Shown: positions 18,809 through 29,500 of the stretch, in pieces
How the letters are laid out: the number at the start of each line of letters is the position of its first letter
How positions within the stretch are numbered: position 1 is the stretch's first letter
NCBI RefSeq assembly: GCF_014211975.1
Contig: NZ_CP060084.1
Coordinates: forward strand, 1,240,001 to 1,304,000
DNA: 64,000 nt
Direction of reading: 5' to 3'
DNA from: Teredinibacter haidensis
Lineage (GTDB): Bacteria; Pseudomonadota; Gammaproteobacteria; Pseudomonadales; Cellvibrionaceae
The notes under the pieces: model-generated
Database searches by the model: none
Told to the model about the DNA's origin: nothing
What the model saw: only the letters and a program-made list of their open reading frames with translations
Made by a program: the position numbers and the translations under genes

Positions 18809-18925
18809 ATGGAAGATGATATTCAAATGATGGAAACAGGTGACAGTATTGCGGACGCCGTTGCGGCGGTGGCACTTATACTTATTTTTGTAACAACCTG
18901 CGTATTTTGGATTAGTGGCCAATAA
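18809..18925 (+). CDS. 38-residue single-span membrane protein
   Basis: A short frame beginning MEDDIQMMETGDS with a hydrophobic segment (about residues 14–35: AVAAVALILIFVTTCVFW) and a short tail ISGQ. A strong ribosome binding site (AAAGGGGGAG) lies 4–5 bases before ATG 18809, and a strong terminator follows at 18969–19000. Acidic N-terminus plus one membrane span is typical of small regulatory or complex-stabilising membrane proteins. I do not recognise the family. Confidence 0.72.
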   Translation: MEDDIQMMETGDSIADAVAAVALILIFVTTCVFWISGQ

Positions 18926-18968
18926 CTCTTTTTGTAGGGCTATAAAATTCGTACGTGATTAATAGCGC

Positions 18969-19000
18969 AAAAAAACCCACTGTTTAAAGTGGGTTTTTTT
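18969..19000. terminator. Bidirectional rho-independent terminator
   Basis: Seven A, CCCACT, loop GTTTAA, AGTGGG, seven T: a 13-bp perfect stem with T tracts on both strands. It ends the 38-codon gene on the + strand and the DUF2970 gene on the - strand, whose stop codon overlaps the T run. Confidence 0.95.
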
Positions 19001-19238
19001 ATATAATCATACTAACAACCGCAATCAATATCCCTATAAGAGCAAAGGTAAAGACGATGCCCGCAACAATATACGGCAGTGCTGACTTCTGAGAAAAATC
19101 CGACTGCCTGTTTTTCTCACTTTGAACACCTATTGCGGCAGCTAGTACGCTTCTGAGCAAACGAATAAACCCAGGCTTGTTCGTTTGCTCAGAAGCGGTG
19201 GTCTTGGTAGTAAAAAGAATAGCTGTTCGAAGGCTCAT
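18999..19238 (-). CDS. DUF2970 small membrane protein
   Basis: A 79-residue protein with the DUF2970 pattern: 'LLRSVLAAAIGVQSEKNRQ', a 'DF' pair, then one C-terminal membrane span ('YIVAGIVFTFALIGILIAVV'). Function is unknown. The N-terminal ~20 residues are variable and the ribosome site is weak, so the start is uncertain. Confidence 0.8.
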   Translation of the reverse strand: MSLRTAILFTTKTTASEQTNKPGFIRLLRSVLAAAIGVQSEKNRQSDFSQKSALPYIVAGIVFTFALIGILIAVVSMII

Positions 19239-19310
19239 TGAGATTCAAAGTCCGGCTTGGTTTGTCTGATTGTGCCAGAAAGCCGGATAAAACCCCAGAG
19301 GCCATATTAT

Positions 19311-19613
19311 CTATTGAGTAAAGCTAACGTAGTGTATGGAGTCTCGTGTATTTGTCTGCGCCGCAGGTAACAGCTTCTTAGCAACACTGTATTGGTCTCC
19401 AGCAGCTTTTAATTCGCTAAAGCACTGTTTACGGGCAAGACCTTCGGAGGCAGCGCATTGTTGACGCAAATTTTTGTAGTTTTCTACAATCACCTTTGCT
19501 GAAGATGCAGACATAAAGGGCTTGGTTTCGGCGCCTATGCTTTCCGAAAAAGCGTAAGCGCTGTGTAAACAAAAAACACCTATAGCAACGGATAAAAACA
19601 GCTTCTGATTCAC
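19311..19613 (-). CDS. Small secreted protein of unknown function
   Basis: A 100-residue protein with a Sec signal peptide (residues 1–21, cleavage likely after 'HSAYA'). The mature part is polar and has two cysteines that could pair ('LRQQCAASEGLARKQC'). No family is recognised. It is probably periplasmic. Confidence 0.65.
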   Translation of the reverse strand: MNQKLFLSVAIGVFCLHSAYAFSESIGAETKPFMSASSAKVIVENYKNLRQQCAASEGLARKQCFSELKAAGDQYSVAKKLLPAAQTNTRDSIHYVSFTQ

Positions 19614-19785
19614 ATCTAAACTCCTATCTCAAACGTTCAAATAAACTGACTTATTTTTCCAGTGTAGTGTTGAACATTAAAACTGCTACGAAAGGATGAT
19701 TAAAATGTGATCAAGTGCGCATACTAAAGAGCTGTTTGTAGGTGTGGCGGCACCAGTGTTTTGTATCTGGCGCCTTACGCATCGG

Positions 19786-22700
19786 CTAGCGATCGTAGTT
19801 AAGTATGGTGGCTAGCCAGGTTTCGATTTCAGCGACCTTTTTTCCTTTTCTCTTCGCCAAGGACTCGACCTGATCCTTGGTGATCTTGCCTGTGCTGAAA
19901 TACTTGGCTTTAGGGTGAGCGAAGTACCAGCCGGAAACAGAAGCTGCTGGCAGCATAGCGAAATGCTCTGTAAGTGATATGTCAGCTTGTTCTTCAGCAT
20001 CCAGTAACGCGAATAGGCTTTGTTTTTCGGTGTGGTCTGGGCAGGCCGGGTAGCCGGGAGCTGGACGAATGCCGACATATCGCTCTTTTACGCGTTCCTC
20101 GTTTGTTAGTGTTTCATCTTTTATATAGCCCCAGTAACGCGTTCTCACCTCTTCGTGTAGTTTTTCGGCGAAGGCCTCCGCGAGCCGATCTGCCAGGGCT
20201 TTAATCATTATGGCGTTGTAATCATCTCCTTTGCGTTCATATTCTTTTGCATGCGCCTCTGCGCCTATACCGGTTGTAACGGCAAATCCGCCAATAAAAT
20301 CCTGCTTACCACTTTCTTCGGGAGCAATAAAATCGGCCAGGGAGTGCATCGGTCCTGACCCGTTTGTTTTATCGATTTGCTGACGAATGTGATGAAGGGT
20401 GGACAAGCTTTTGCCGTCGCTATTCTTCACCAAAATGTCATCATGATTGACAGTATTTGCTGGCCAAAAACCAAATACTGCTTTTGCCGATAGCATCTTT
20501 TCGGAAATAATTTTTTCAAGCATTTCCTGTGCGTCGGCATAGAGTTGTGTGGCAGCTTCACCAACGATCTTGTCGGAAAGTATCGCTGGAAATTTTCCGA
20601 CTAAATCCCATGTGATAAAAAAGGGCGTCCAGTCGATATAGTCTACGAGTTTTTCAATTGGGTAATTGTCTAATGTCTTTGTTCCGATAAACGAGGGTTC
20701 AACTGGGGTGTAGCTGGCCCAGTCTAATGCAAATTTTTTATTGGTAGCTTCCTTATAGCTTAATGCCTGTCTTTTCGACTGCTGTTTGCTTCTTCGCTCG
20801 CGAACTTTTTCATACTCAGCTTTTGTTTCAGCAATAAGAATCGGGCGTGCTTCGTCAGAGAGAAGGCGGGCTGATATGCCGACAGCGCGGGAAGCATCGG
20901 CAACATACACGGCCTGGTTTAAAGAAAATTGCGGATCGATTTTTACTGCCGTGTGAGCTTTGGAGGTGGTAGCGCCACCAATGAGTAAAGGAAGGTTTAT
21001 ATTTTGATCCTGCATTTCTTTTGCAACCGTAACCATTTCGTCGAGTGATGGCGTAATCAAACCGGAAAGGCCAATAATGTCACACTTTTCCCGTTGAGCG
21101 ACTTCAAGAATTTTTTCACACGGCACCATTACGCCGAGATCAATAACTTCAAAATTGTTACATTGCAGAACGACACCGACAATATTTTTACCAATATCGT
21201 GCACATCACCCTTGACTGTCGCCATCAATATTTTACCGTTTGATTTTGTTTTTTCGTCTTTTTCTTCTTCGATATAGGGTTGCAATAACGCTACTGATTG
21301 TTTCATTACGCGGGCTGATTTGACTACCTGGGGTAAAAACATTTTGCCTGAACCAAATAGATCGCCAACAACGTTCATTCCGTCCATTAACGGCCCTTCG
21401 ATGACATCTAATGGGCGCTTAGAGCCCTGGCGCGCCTCTTCTGTATCTTCATCTATGTAGGTGGTAATGCCTTTCACCAGTGCGTGCCCCAAGCGCTCAG
21501 CGACCGGAAGCTTCCTCCATTCTAAATTTTCCTTTTTATCCTGGGTTTGACCGTCACCACGATAGCTGTTTGCCACAGTAAGTAAGGCTTCGGTAGCATC
21601 CGCAGAGTGATTTAGAACAACGTCCTCGACTAACGTACGTAATTCGTCGGGCAGGTCGTCATAAATTGCGAGCTGTCCGGCATTCACTATGCCCATATTC
21701 ATTCCCGCCTGAATCGCGTGGTAAAGAAATACTGAATGAATGGCTTCGCGCACCGGGTTGTTGCCGCGGAACGAAAAAGATACGTTACTGACGCCGCCTG
21801 AAATACCCGCGCCCGGCAGGTTCTCGCGTATCCAGCGTGTAGCCGTAATAAAATCAACGGCATAGTTGTTGTGCTCATCAATACCGGTCGCAACGGCAAA
21901 GATGTTGGGGTCGAAAATTATGTCTTCTGGGGGAATGCCTGCAGTTTGGGTGAGAAGATCATAGCTGCGCTTACAGATTTCTATCTTTCTGTCAGACGTA
22001 TCGGCTTGCCCTTTTTCGTCGAAGGCCATAACAATCATGGCGGCGCCGTAACGCCGACAGAGTTTTGCTCGCTCCAGAAACTCAGCTTCGCCTTCTTTAA
22101 GACTAATGGAGTTAACAATGGGCTTGCCTTGAATGCATTTCAATCCAGCCTCAATCACATCCCATTTAGATGAGTCCACCATAATGGGGACTCTTGAAAT
22201 ATCCGGTTCGCTCGCAATCAGGTTTAAAAATTTCACGATCGCCGTCTTGCTATCGAGCATCCCTTCATCCATATTGATATCGATAATTTGGGCGCCATCA
22301 GTGACCTGCTGAAGGGCGACATCCAGTGCAGTTGTATAGTCCCCCTCTATAACGAGACGTTTAAATCGTGCGGAACCCGTAACGTTGCAGCGCTCTCCAA
22401 TGTTGACGAAGAGGGAACTATTTGTAATGTTGAAAGGCTCCAAACCTGAAAGGCGGCATGTCCCAGGGTTTTCGGGTTTTATGCGAGGTGTTTCTTCCGA
22501 TAGAGCGTTAGCGATAGCCTCAATATGTGCAGGTGAGGTGCCACAGCAACCGCCGACAATATTCATATAACCCTTTTTCGCGAACGAGCGAACGATCGCG
22601 GCCATTTCTTCAGGGGATTGATCGTATTCGCCGAATTCGTTGGGTAGACCGGCATTGGGGTGTGCGGACACGTAGCAGTCGGCAACACGCGAAAGCTCTT

Positions 22701-23487
22701 TCACGTAGGGTTCGAGTTCTTTTGCACCTAGTGCGCAATTGAGGCCGATGGATACGGGATTTGCGTGTGCCAGGGAGTTGTAAAAGGCTTCAGTCGTTTG
22801 GCCTGAAAGTGTTCTCCCTGAGGCATCTGTGATGGTGCCCGAGATCATTATGGGTAGTTCATAACCTATTTCGTCATAGACAGACTGGACCGCAAATATG
22901 GCTGCTTTGGCGTTGAGTGTATCGAATACGGTTTCAATCAATAGGATGTCAGCGCCACCTTTTATTAGGCCACGCGCGGCTTCGGTATAATTCTCCACCA
23001 GCAGATCAAAGGTTACATTGCGGGCGGCGGGATCGTTAACGTCTGGCGACATCGATGCGGTTCGGCTGGTAGGCCCAATCACACCCGCTACCCATCGAGG
23101 TTTGTTCGGGGTGGCGGCGGTGTACTGGTCTGCGATAGTCCGTGCTAGGGCCGCAGAGGCTTCGTTCAATTCGTAAGCAATAGATTCTGTGTTGTAGTCG
23201 GATTGCGAAAGCTGGGTCGCATTAAAGGTATTGGTTTCAAGAATATCCGCCCCGGCGTCCAAGTAGGCCTTATGTATGTCGCGAATAATATCTGGGCGCG
23301 TAAGCGTTAGCAGATCATTGTTGCCGATCAGATCTTGGTTGTGCTTGGCAAATCGTTCACCACGATAGTCCTTTTCCTGCAGTTTATATTGCTGGATCAT
23401 TGTTCCCATGGCGCCATCTAATATCAAAATGCGTTGGCCTAGGGCCTGGGAAAATAGAGGGTTTCGCGTTTGTTGATCGGAGGACAT
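19786..23487 (-). CDS. metH: Cobalamin-dependent methionine synthase
   Basis: A 1233-residue enzyme that moves the methyl group of methyltetrahydrofolate to homocysteine through cobalamin. All four modules are present: a homocysteine domain (about 1–330, zinc ligands in 'GLNCALGA' and 'GGCCGTSP'), a pterin domain (about 360–630), a B12 domain with the DxHxxG loop ('VKGDVHDIGKNIVG'), and a reactivation domain with a SAM site ('RPAPGYPACPDH'). Length equals the E. coli enzyme. The 5' leader contains a small hairpin described separately. Confidence 0.98.
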   Translation of the reverse strand: MSSDQQTRNPLFSQALGQRILILDGAMGTMIQQYKLQEKDYRGERFAKHNQDLIGNNDLLTLTRPDIIRDIHKAYLDAGADILETNTFNATQLSQSDYNTESIAYELNEASAALARTIADQYTAATPNKPRWVAGVIGPTSRTASMSPDVNDPAARNVTFDLLVENYTEAARGLIKGGADILLIETVFDTLNAKAAIFAVQSVYDEIGYELPIMISGTITDASGRTLSGQTTEAFYNSLAHANPVSIGLNCALGAKELEPYVKELSRVADCYVSAHPNAGLPNEFGEYDQSPEEMAAIVRSFAKKGYMNIVGGCCGTSPAHIEAIANALSEETPRIKPENPGTCRLSGLEPFNITNSSLFVNIGERCNVTGSARFKRLVIEGDYTTALDVALQQVTDGAQIIDINMDEGMLDSKTAIVKFLNLIASEPDISRVPIMVDSSKWDVIEAGLKCIQGKPIVNSISLKEGEAEFLERAKLCRRYGAAMIVMAFDEKGQADTSDRKIEICKRSYDLLTQTAGIPPEDIIFDPNIFAVATGIDEHNNYAVDFITATRWIRENLPGAGISGGVSNVSFSFRGNNPVREAIHSVFLYHAIQAGMNMGIVNAGQLAIYDDLPDELRTLVEDVVLNHSADATEALLTVANSYRGDGQTQDKKENLEWRKLPVAERLGHALVKGITTYIDEDTEEARQGSKRPLDVIEGPLMDGMNVVGDLFGSGKMFLPQVVKSARVMKQSVALLQPYIEEEKDEKTKSNGKILMATVKGDVHDIGKNIVGVVLQCNNFEVIDLGVMVPCEKILEVAQREKCDIIGLSGLITPSLDEMVTVAKEMQDQNINLPLLIGGATTSKAHTAVKIDPQFSLNQAVYVADASRAVGISARLLSDEARPILIAETKAEYEKVRERRSKQQSKRQALSYKEATNKKFALDWASYTPVEPSFIGTKTLDNYPIEKLVDYIDWTPFFITWDLVGKFPAILSDKIVGEAATQLYADAQEMLEKIISEKMLSAKAVFGFWPANTVNHDDILVKNSDGKSLSTLHHIRQQIDKTNGSGPMHSLADFIAPEESGKQDFIGGFAVTTGIGAEAHAKEYERKGDDYNAIMIKALADRLAEAFAEKLHEEVRTRYWGYIKDETLTNEERVKERYVGIRPAPGYPACPDHTEKQSLFALLDAEEQADISLTEHFAMLPAASVSGWYFAHPKAKYFSTGKITKDQVESLAKRKGKKVAEIETWLATILNYDR

Positions 23488-23540
23488 GAACTTACCTTTA
23501 AAAATCGAAAGAAATACAATCTTAGCCTTTGCGGCAACCC

Positions 23541-23567
23541 TATATCGAAATATATTGATATAGGTGG
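23541..23567 (-). promoter_or_regulatory. Hairpin in the metH leader
   Basis: CCTATATC and GATATAGG form a perfect 8-bp stem about 55–80 bases upstream of the metH start. A second palindrome, GCCGTATACGGC, lies about 70 bases further up. I could not match these to a cobalamin, SAM or SAH riboswitch, so a regulatory role is only possible. Confidence 0.35.
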
Positions 23568-23803
23568 CGGCAGATGCTAACAGATTCTTAAAAGATACGC
23601 ACCCGAAAATAAGGGAGCCAAAGAAAGCTGCCGTATACGGCTCGCAGTTTGGCGGTATTGCTGCGTTTTATGACTATAGACTTTGTTGGTATTCTTGCAT
23701 GGAAATCTGTCGTTAATAGGGATTTCCATGGGGCCTGAATTCAGATAATATAACCAAGTATTTCACTCAAGTATTTCCCGTGTAAAACGTAGACAGGATA
23801 TAG

Positions 23804-24388
23804 ATGCTCAACGTAACCATTACTCCTAGCGCACAAAGTTACCTTAAAGAATTGCTCGACAAACAGGCGTGCGAAGGCATTGCTATACGTATGTTTGTTT
23901 CCAATCCGGGGACTCCTCAAGCGGAAACCTGTATTGCCTACTGTAAGCCTGGAGAGGAAAAAGAAAACGACCATCAGTTGCCGCTCGACGGGTTTAAGGC
24001 GTTTTTTGAAGATCGCAGCATTCCATTTTTGGACGAAGCGAAGGTTGATTACGCGGCGGACAAAATGGGTGGACAGTTAACTATTCGGGCGCCTAATTCA
24101 AAGATGCCGAAAATTAGTGACGATAGCCCTATAGAGGACAAGATCAATTATTTGCTCTATAACGAGGTTAACCCGGGCCTGGCTTCACATGGCGGTAATG
24201 TTAGCTTGGTAGAGATGACAAATGATGGTTATGCGGTGCTGAAATTTGGCGGAGGGTGCCAGGGCTGCAGCGCCGTAGATATGACGCTAAAAGAAGGCGT
24301 TGAAAAATCACTTATGGAAAAAATACCCGAACTGAAAGGTCTGCGTGACATTACCGATCACTCGGATAAATCGCACGCTTACTACTGA
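23804..24388 (+). CDS. nfuA: Fe-S biogenesis protein NfuA
   Basis: A 194-residue Fe-S carrier. The N-terminal half (1–95) is an A-type-like domain lacking its cluster cysteines, and the C-terminal half is the Nfu domain with the cluster-binding CxxC in 'GGGCQGCSAVDMTL'. It delivers 4Fe-4S clusters to targets, especially under oxidative stress or iron shortage. Length matches E. coli NfuA (191). Confidence 0.95.
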   Translation: MLNVTITPSAQSYLKELLDKQACEGIAIRMFVSNPGTPQAETCIAYCKPGEEKENDHQLPLDGFKAFFEDRSIPFLDEAKVDYAADKMGGQLTIRAPNSKMPKISDDSPIEDKINYLLYNEVNPGLASHGGNVSLVEMTNDGYAVLKFGGGCQGCSAVDMTLKEGVEKSLMEKIPELKGLRDITDHSDKSHAYY

Positions 24389-24405
24389 GCTGCCTTCTGT
24401 AAAGG

Positions 24406-24436
24406 TTAAGAGAGCACTCTGCGGGTACTCTCTTAA
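24406..24436. terminator. Probable bidirectional terminator
   Basis: TTAAGAGAG and CTCTCTTAA form a 9-bp stem between the convergent nfuA and the 137-residue gene. The flanking T and A tracts are weak. Confidence 0.55.
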
Positions 24437-24442
24437 TTTCCG

Positions 24443-24856
24443 CTACTCTACATCGTCAATTAAGTTGACGCTGTGCTCAAGTAGCATTTCAACAAATTCA
24501 AACTGTGCCGTTCCGTTTAGCTTTGAGCGGCTGCAATCGATGATGAGCGATTCGCTCCAGTCGATATCATAACGATCCATCTCGAGATCGCCCGATTCAT
24601 TCTTTTCAAAACCAATTAAAACGGTTCTTTCGGGATCGGAGCGAAGTAGTGCTTGAATGTTGCCAAGGAAGTTTTGAAGTGTAACGAAATCTGTAATTTC
24701 ATCGCAAATTTCCATGGGAGCAAAGATATAGTCGAAACCAGACATCTCTGCAACACGGATATCAAACCAGTCGGAAAGGGTTTCATAGACCTCTCCAAAG
24801 GAGGGCTGTAAAGGAGTGGCCGTATCTGTGTGGTTTGCTTTTACATGAGCGTTCAT
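24443..24856 (-). CDS. Conserved-looking hypothetical protein
   Basis: A 137-residue acidic soluble protein without signal or membrane segment. I recognise no domain. Its acidic composition is not unusual for the region. It converges on nfuA and stands alone. It could be a small regulatory or adaptor protein; no function is proposed. Confidence 0.6.
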   Translation of the reverse strand: MNAHVKANHTDTATPLQPSFGEVYETLSDWFDIRVAEMSGFDYIFAPMEICDEITDFVTLQNFLGNIQALLRSDPERTVLIGFEKNESGDLEMDRYDIDWSESLIIDCSRSKLNGTAQFEFVEMLLEHSVNLIDDVE

Positions 24857-25366
24857 GAGTTGTGTGACCCCACTAAGTTAAGTTCTGGACATCTCCTTGT
24901 CGCTTCGTTTTTATTTGTAGTTTACGTTTGCAAGCTTAGGTCTGTATTGCGAAGAGCTGCCGACCGGATGCGCCTTAGCTAGATTCGCAATGTATTTATT
25001 AATCCATACGGATATATGAAAGACCATCATCTATACACTCAAGAAATTACCAGCTAACCAAATCAAATTCCACTACTTTCGATTGATGTATGTTAAATTT
25101 TTGGGGGATATCTGCGTATTTTCGCTGAGATGAGATTCAATAATGGCACTTTATACCTCAGTAAAAAGTGAAGTATTGCTTGGTGGATCTATTTTTGTTA
25201 ATTTTATCAATGGGTTATGATGGTTTTGTTATCTGATTTCGAAGCTGGCTTTAAGTTTTGCGTATGGCGCAGCAGGCAAATAAAACCTGTCTATAAGCTA
25301 AATAAAGGTTGATCAGAGTGGTGAATGGGAAGCGACAACACAGCATGTACGTTGCCGCTCGGGGTC
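24857..25366. other. Intergenic region, no gene seen
   Basis: About 510 bp of AT-rich DNA between the hypothetical gene and the 3' end of the DAHP synthase gene. No frame with a good ribosome site and no strong hairpin was found. Confidence 0.45.
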
Positions 25367-26434
25367 TTAGCTGTTTCGAGTGGGCAAGGTTTTACGAAGC
25401 TTTTCAGCAGCACTTAAAATCATGGTTTCGGTGGTTTCCCAGTCAACACAGGCGTCCGTTACAGAAACACCGTATTCGAGCTGTGATAGATCGGCGGGGA
25501 TATTTTGGTTACCGGCACCAATATTGCTCTCTACCATCACGCCAATAATGGATTTGTTACCTTCCAGGATCTGGTTGGCGACATTGTCGAGCACGAGCGG
25601 TTGCAGCTCATGGTTTTTATTGGAGTTGGCATGGCTGCAGTCAACCATAACATTCGCCGCTACCTTAGCGTCAGCCAGCTCCTTTTCACACATCGCAACG
25701 CTGACGGAATCGTAATTAGGTTTGCCATTACCACCACGAAGAACAACATGCCCGTAAGGGTTTCCGCGCGTGGTAATTACAGATACGCTACCGTGCTTGT
25801 TAATACCCAGGAAACGATGGGGGCTGGAAACTGATTGCAGTGCGTTGATGGCAACGGTAAGGCTACCGTCTGTGCCGTTTTTGAAACCTACGGCCGAAGA
25901 CAAGCCGCTAGCCATTTCTCGGTGAGTCTGGGATTCAGTCGTCCTGGCGCCAATAGCCGACCAGGAGATCAGATCTTGCAGGTACTGCGGTGAGATTGGA
26001 TCTAATGCTTCGGTTGCGGTGGGTAGGCCTAGCTCAGCCACATCCAGCAGGAGCTTACGGCCCACATGTAGGCCTTCCTGGATTTTGAATGAGTCATTCA
26101 TATAGGGATCGTTAACCAAGCCTTTCCAGCCTGTTGTTGTACGTGGCTTTTCAAAGTACACACGCATAATTACATAGAGCGTATCGCCCACCTTGTCAGA
26201 TAATGCTTTCAAACGATTGGCATAATCCATGGCGGCTTCGGTATCGTGAATTGAGCATGGGCCAATAACAACGATCAAACGGTGGTCTTTGCGGTCCAAA
26301 ATATTGCGGACGGTTTCTCTACCGACATTGACCGTTTCTGAAGCCTTGGGCGAAGGAGGTAACGCCTCTTGTAGTTGCGCAGGCGTTATCAATACTTCTT
26401 GCGATACTACGTTTAAATCTTGAATGCTGGACAT
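25367..26434 (-). CDS. 3-deoxy-7-phosphoheptulonate synthase, class I (AroG/F/H type)
   Basis: A 355-residue enzyme that condenses PEP and erythrose-4-phosphate, the first step of the shikimate pathway. Family motifs include 'VVIGPCSIHDTEAAMDYA', 'MRVYFEKPRTTTGWKGL', 'DGSLTVAINAL' and 'VDCSHANSNK'. Which aromatic amino acid inhibits it cannot be told from sequence by eye. No trp/tyr/phe leader or attenuator is evident. Confidence 0.94.
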   Translation of the reverse strand: MSSIQDLNVVSQEVLITPAQLQEALPPSPKASETVNVGRETVRNILDRKDHRLIVVIGPCSIHDTEAAMDYANRLKALSDKVGDTLYVIMRVYFEKPRTTTGWKGLVNDPYMNDSFKIQEGLHVGRKLLLDVAELGLPTATEALDPISPQYLQDLISWSAIGARTTESQTHREMASGLSSAVGFKNGTDGSLTVAINALQSVSSPHRFLGINKHGSVSVITTRGNPYGHVVLRGGNGKPNYDSVSVAMCEKELADAKVAANVMVDCSHANSNKNHELQPLVLDNVANQILEGNKSIIGVMVESNIGAGNQNIPADLSQLEYGVSVTDACVDWETTETMILSAAEKLRKTLPTRNS

Positions 26435-26578
26435 AGGTTAACCGGGTATTTACTTTTAATTATGAATAACATTTACCACGAAAAGGGATAGCCCTTTCGC
26501 GCTCGAGTAAGGGAAGTAAAGTATTGTACTGGAATCAGCCACTGAAATGGATGAATACAACGATAAATAATGCCCATT

Positions 26579-29500
26579 TTAGGTATATTCCGCAAGTTCG
26601 CCGATTCTTGGGAAGTACAGTGCCGTTCTATATCCGTGGACAGTCAATGCCGGGGTCGTTTGGTCGAGTCCCTGCATCAGTTTTTGATAGTGGGTTAACT
26701 GCGGCTGATAGCTGGCCTTTTCTCGCAGAATAAACGTTTCAATGTTTTCGCCCTCTGCCGGTATCGAACTTTTATAGTCGACAATCCAGCGTATGCCTTT
26801 GGCATCAACAAAGGTGCGATCCAGTATCGCGTAGCGGGCTGGCTTGCCATAGCACAACCGGTATTCGCATTGGCTGTCGGTGTGTCTGTTGTCCAGCAAC
26901 CAAGCAGCTTTTGAATCGCTTAAAAGTAACGGCAAGGTGGACGATAATATCGCGACGCCTTGCTGTGCTGCTGATTGACCCAAGCCGTTTTGTTCAAGCT
27001 GTGCCTGCCAGAATGGGGATAGGGTATCCGGTGAGCGCGACTGCCACTGTGCGTAGCCCTCGCGGTGAATATTTTGAAGAATTCTATGTAATACGATTCC
27101 TACCGCAATGGCCAGGGGAGCATTGGACGCTCCTTTGAAATCTTCAATTACCTGTATTTCTGTATTGTCGAATATTGCGGGTTTCCACTTGTCGATATCC
27201 GTTGACTGCGGCTTGTCACCACTGTAATTGAGGGGCAGCCGCCGAATATAAGTGCGTTCAACTTGTTGGACATCCAGCTCTGTCGATTCATTCTCTACAG
27301 TGGATTCAAATAATTGAATCTGACGTTGAATAACAGGCCAGAGCTTCGATACCATCGACGAGCTGGAAGGGGGTTTTAGTGCATCATCCTTAGCAGGTTT
27401 TACATTGCAACTTAGGTAAAGGCGCTTTTTGGCTCGCGTGCAGGCAACGTAGAGCAGTCTTGTTTCTTCCAGTTCTTTACGTCTTTTGGCTTCTCTGCTA
27501 ATCAACAGTGTTAAAGGATCTCTGTCTGCAGCATCAGAAGCGGATATGGGACTGATCAATAAATCCAGTTCACCCTTTGTATTTAATCTTTCATGCCAGT
27601 TTAAGAGGTCTGCGGTATCTGCCTTGCCCTGCTTATCTAGCGAAGGGAGGAATACGCTATCGAACTCAAGCCCTTTGGATTTATGCATGGTCAATATTTG
27701 AACCGCTCCCGCTGAACTTTCGGGCTGTGCAAATAATTTTTCGAGCGCGTTCATAAATGACTGCTTTTCTGTCATTCGGCCGAGGGGAGCGTATTTACTT
27801 AATAATCGAAGAAAGGTGCCAATATCTTTGATTTCGCTCTTATTCTTGAGTGTTTCTGGCCCGCCGAGCTCTATCCATGCACTCTCCACCAGCTCTGCCA
27901 TTGGCCGCCGTTCACGCAGTGTCAGAGCACTGTTTATCGATGTTTGCAATCGTCTAAATACGGCTTTTCCCTCGGCTTTGAGTTGTCCCGACGAATCCGC
28001 AAGTTTCATTTTGTTTAGTAAGCTGTACTCGATCGTTGACTCCAACGGATTAAAGAGAGAGTACAAATCTACATTGTCTACGCCACACCACGGGCTGCGC
28101 AGCAAGGTCAGCCAGCTTGCATTGTCAGCGGGGTTTTCCAGTACTAGCGTTAATGCCAATATATTCTGAATACAGGGGCGCGACAGTAGCGGGTCGATAT
28201 CGACGGCGCTGTAGGCAATGTCCCGGTCATGTAGCGCGGGGAGGATTTCACTGAGGTGACCGCGGCCGCGAACGAGGATTGCAATACTGTCTTCGGGGTA
28301 GGACGACTTTAAGTCGACAATTTCTTCGGCGATAGCTATCGCTTCTTGTTCGCGGTTGGGCTGATCAATAAAACCCCTGCATTGCACGTAGCTGCTGGAA
28401 TCCGTTTCGGGTATCTGCGTAAAGGCATGCGAAGGGGTATATCGTACTGCACCCAGAGATATATTATCTTTTTTCGGGAATGCGCTATCGAAACTGTGAT
28501 TGACCCAATCGATAATCGTCGATGTGGAGCGAAAATTCACGCTCAAGTCTACGGCGTTTAGCTCTTTCCCCTCAAGACCATGCTTGCGTACATCGAGAAA
28601 TATCCCGACGTTAGCATTTCGAAATCCGTAGCACGACTGCATTCCGTCACCGACAATAAACAACGTTTTCCCTGCGGTGCTGTCCCATTCTCGTGTTAGC
28701 AGCTGCAATAATTGCAGTTGGCTGTGTGAGGTATCCTGAAATTCATCAATAAGAATATGGTTGAGTTGGTAGTCCAGTTTTAAGGCGAGTTCTGTAATAT
28801 CGTTAAAACCACCAAGTGCTTCTCTTGCACATTCGGCAATTTCGACAAAATCGGCATTGCCATTTTTTTGGAAAACCAACTTTAAGTGGGCGGTTAAAAG
28901 GGGTAATAATTCAATTAGCGCAGACAGTACACGCCATTGTTGCGGAGAATACGTAAGCGAAACAAACTGCTGTATAGATGCAAGATTTTCTCGAACAGTG
29001 GGTTTTTCTGCGAATAGTTTCAAAAGCGCCAAATAGCGAGTTTTTTTGTCTGAATATTCTGCTTTGGTTTCTTTGTCGCCCGTGGGGAATCCGTGACGCT
29101 TGTCCACCCGTTTTATAAATTGCTCAGTTGCTGTAAGTGCAATATTGGCGAAGGGTTGCCAAAACTCCTTTATCGCTATTTGTGGTGTTGTATCAACGGG
29201 AAAGCCATGTACTCCGGAAAGTGCTGTAGAAATCGAATCGGGTTTGTCATTCTGTAAATGGGTGCCGGCAAAATCCAGGAGTTCGCACAGTTCCCCCTCA
29301 TACAGCTGAAGATCGTCCGCCAGTTCATGTAAGAGCTCTTCAGCCCACAAAGATAAATTGCTTTCCAGCCACTCTTGAACAACTTCGAGTTTAGAGTCGT
29401 CGACGCTTTTAATGCTGTAAATTAACGGTAGCCATTGGTCGCGCGTTTGAAGCATGGCCATCAACAGGCGCGCCAGCCTGTCCAAATCGCCCCCTAAATG

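Noticed and set aside
23488..23803. Cobalamin, SAM or SAH riboswitch upstream of metH
   Set aside because: Only simple palindromes are visible; no recognisable conserved core such as a B12 box could be found by eye.
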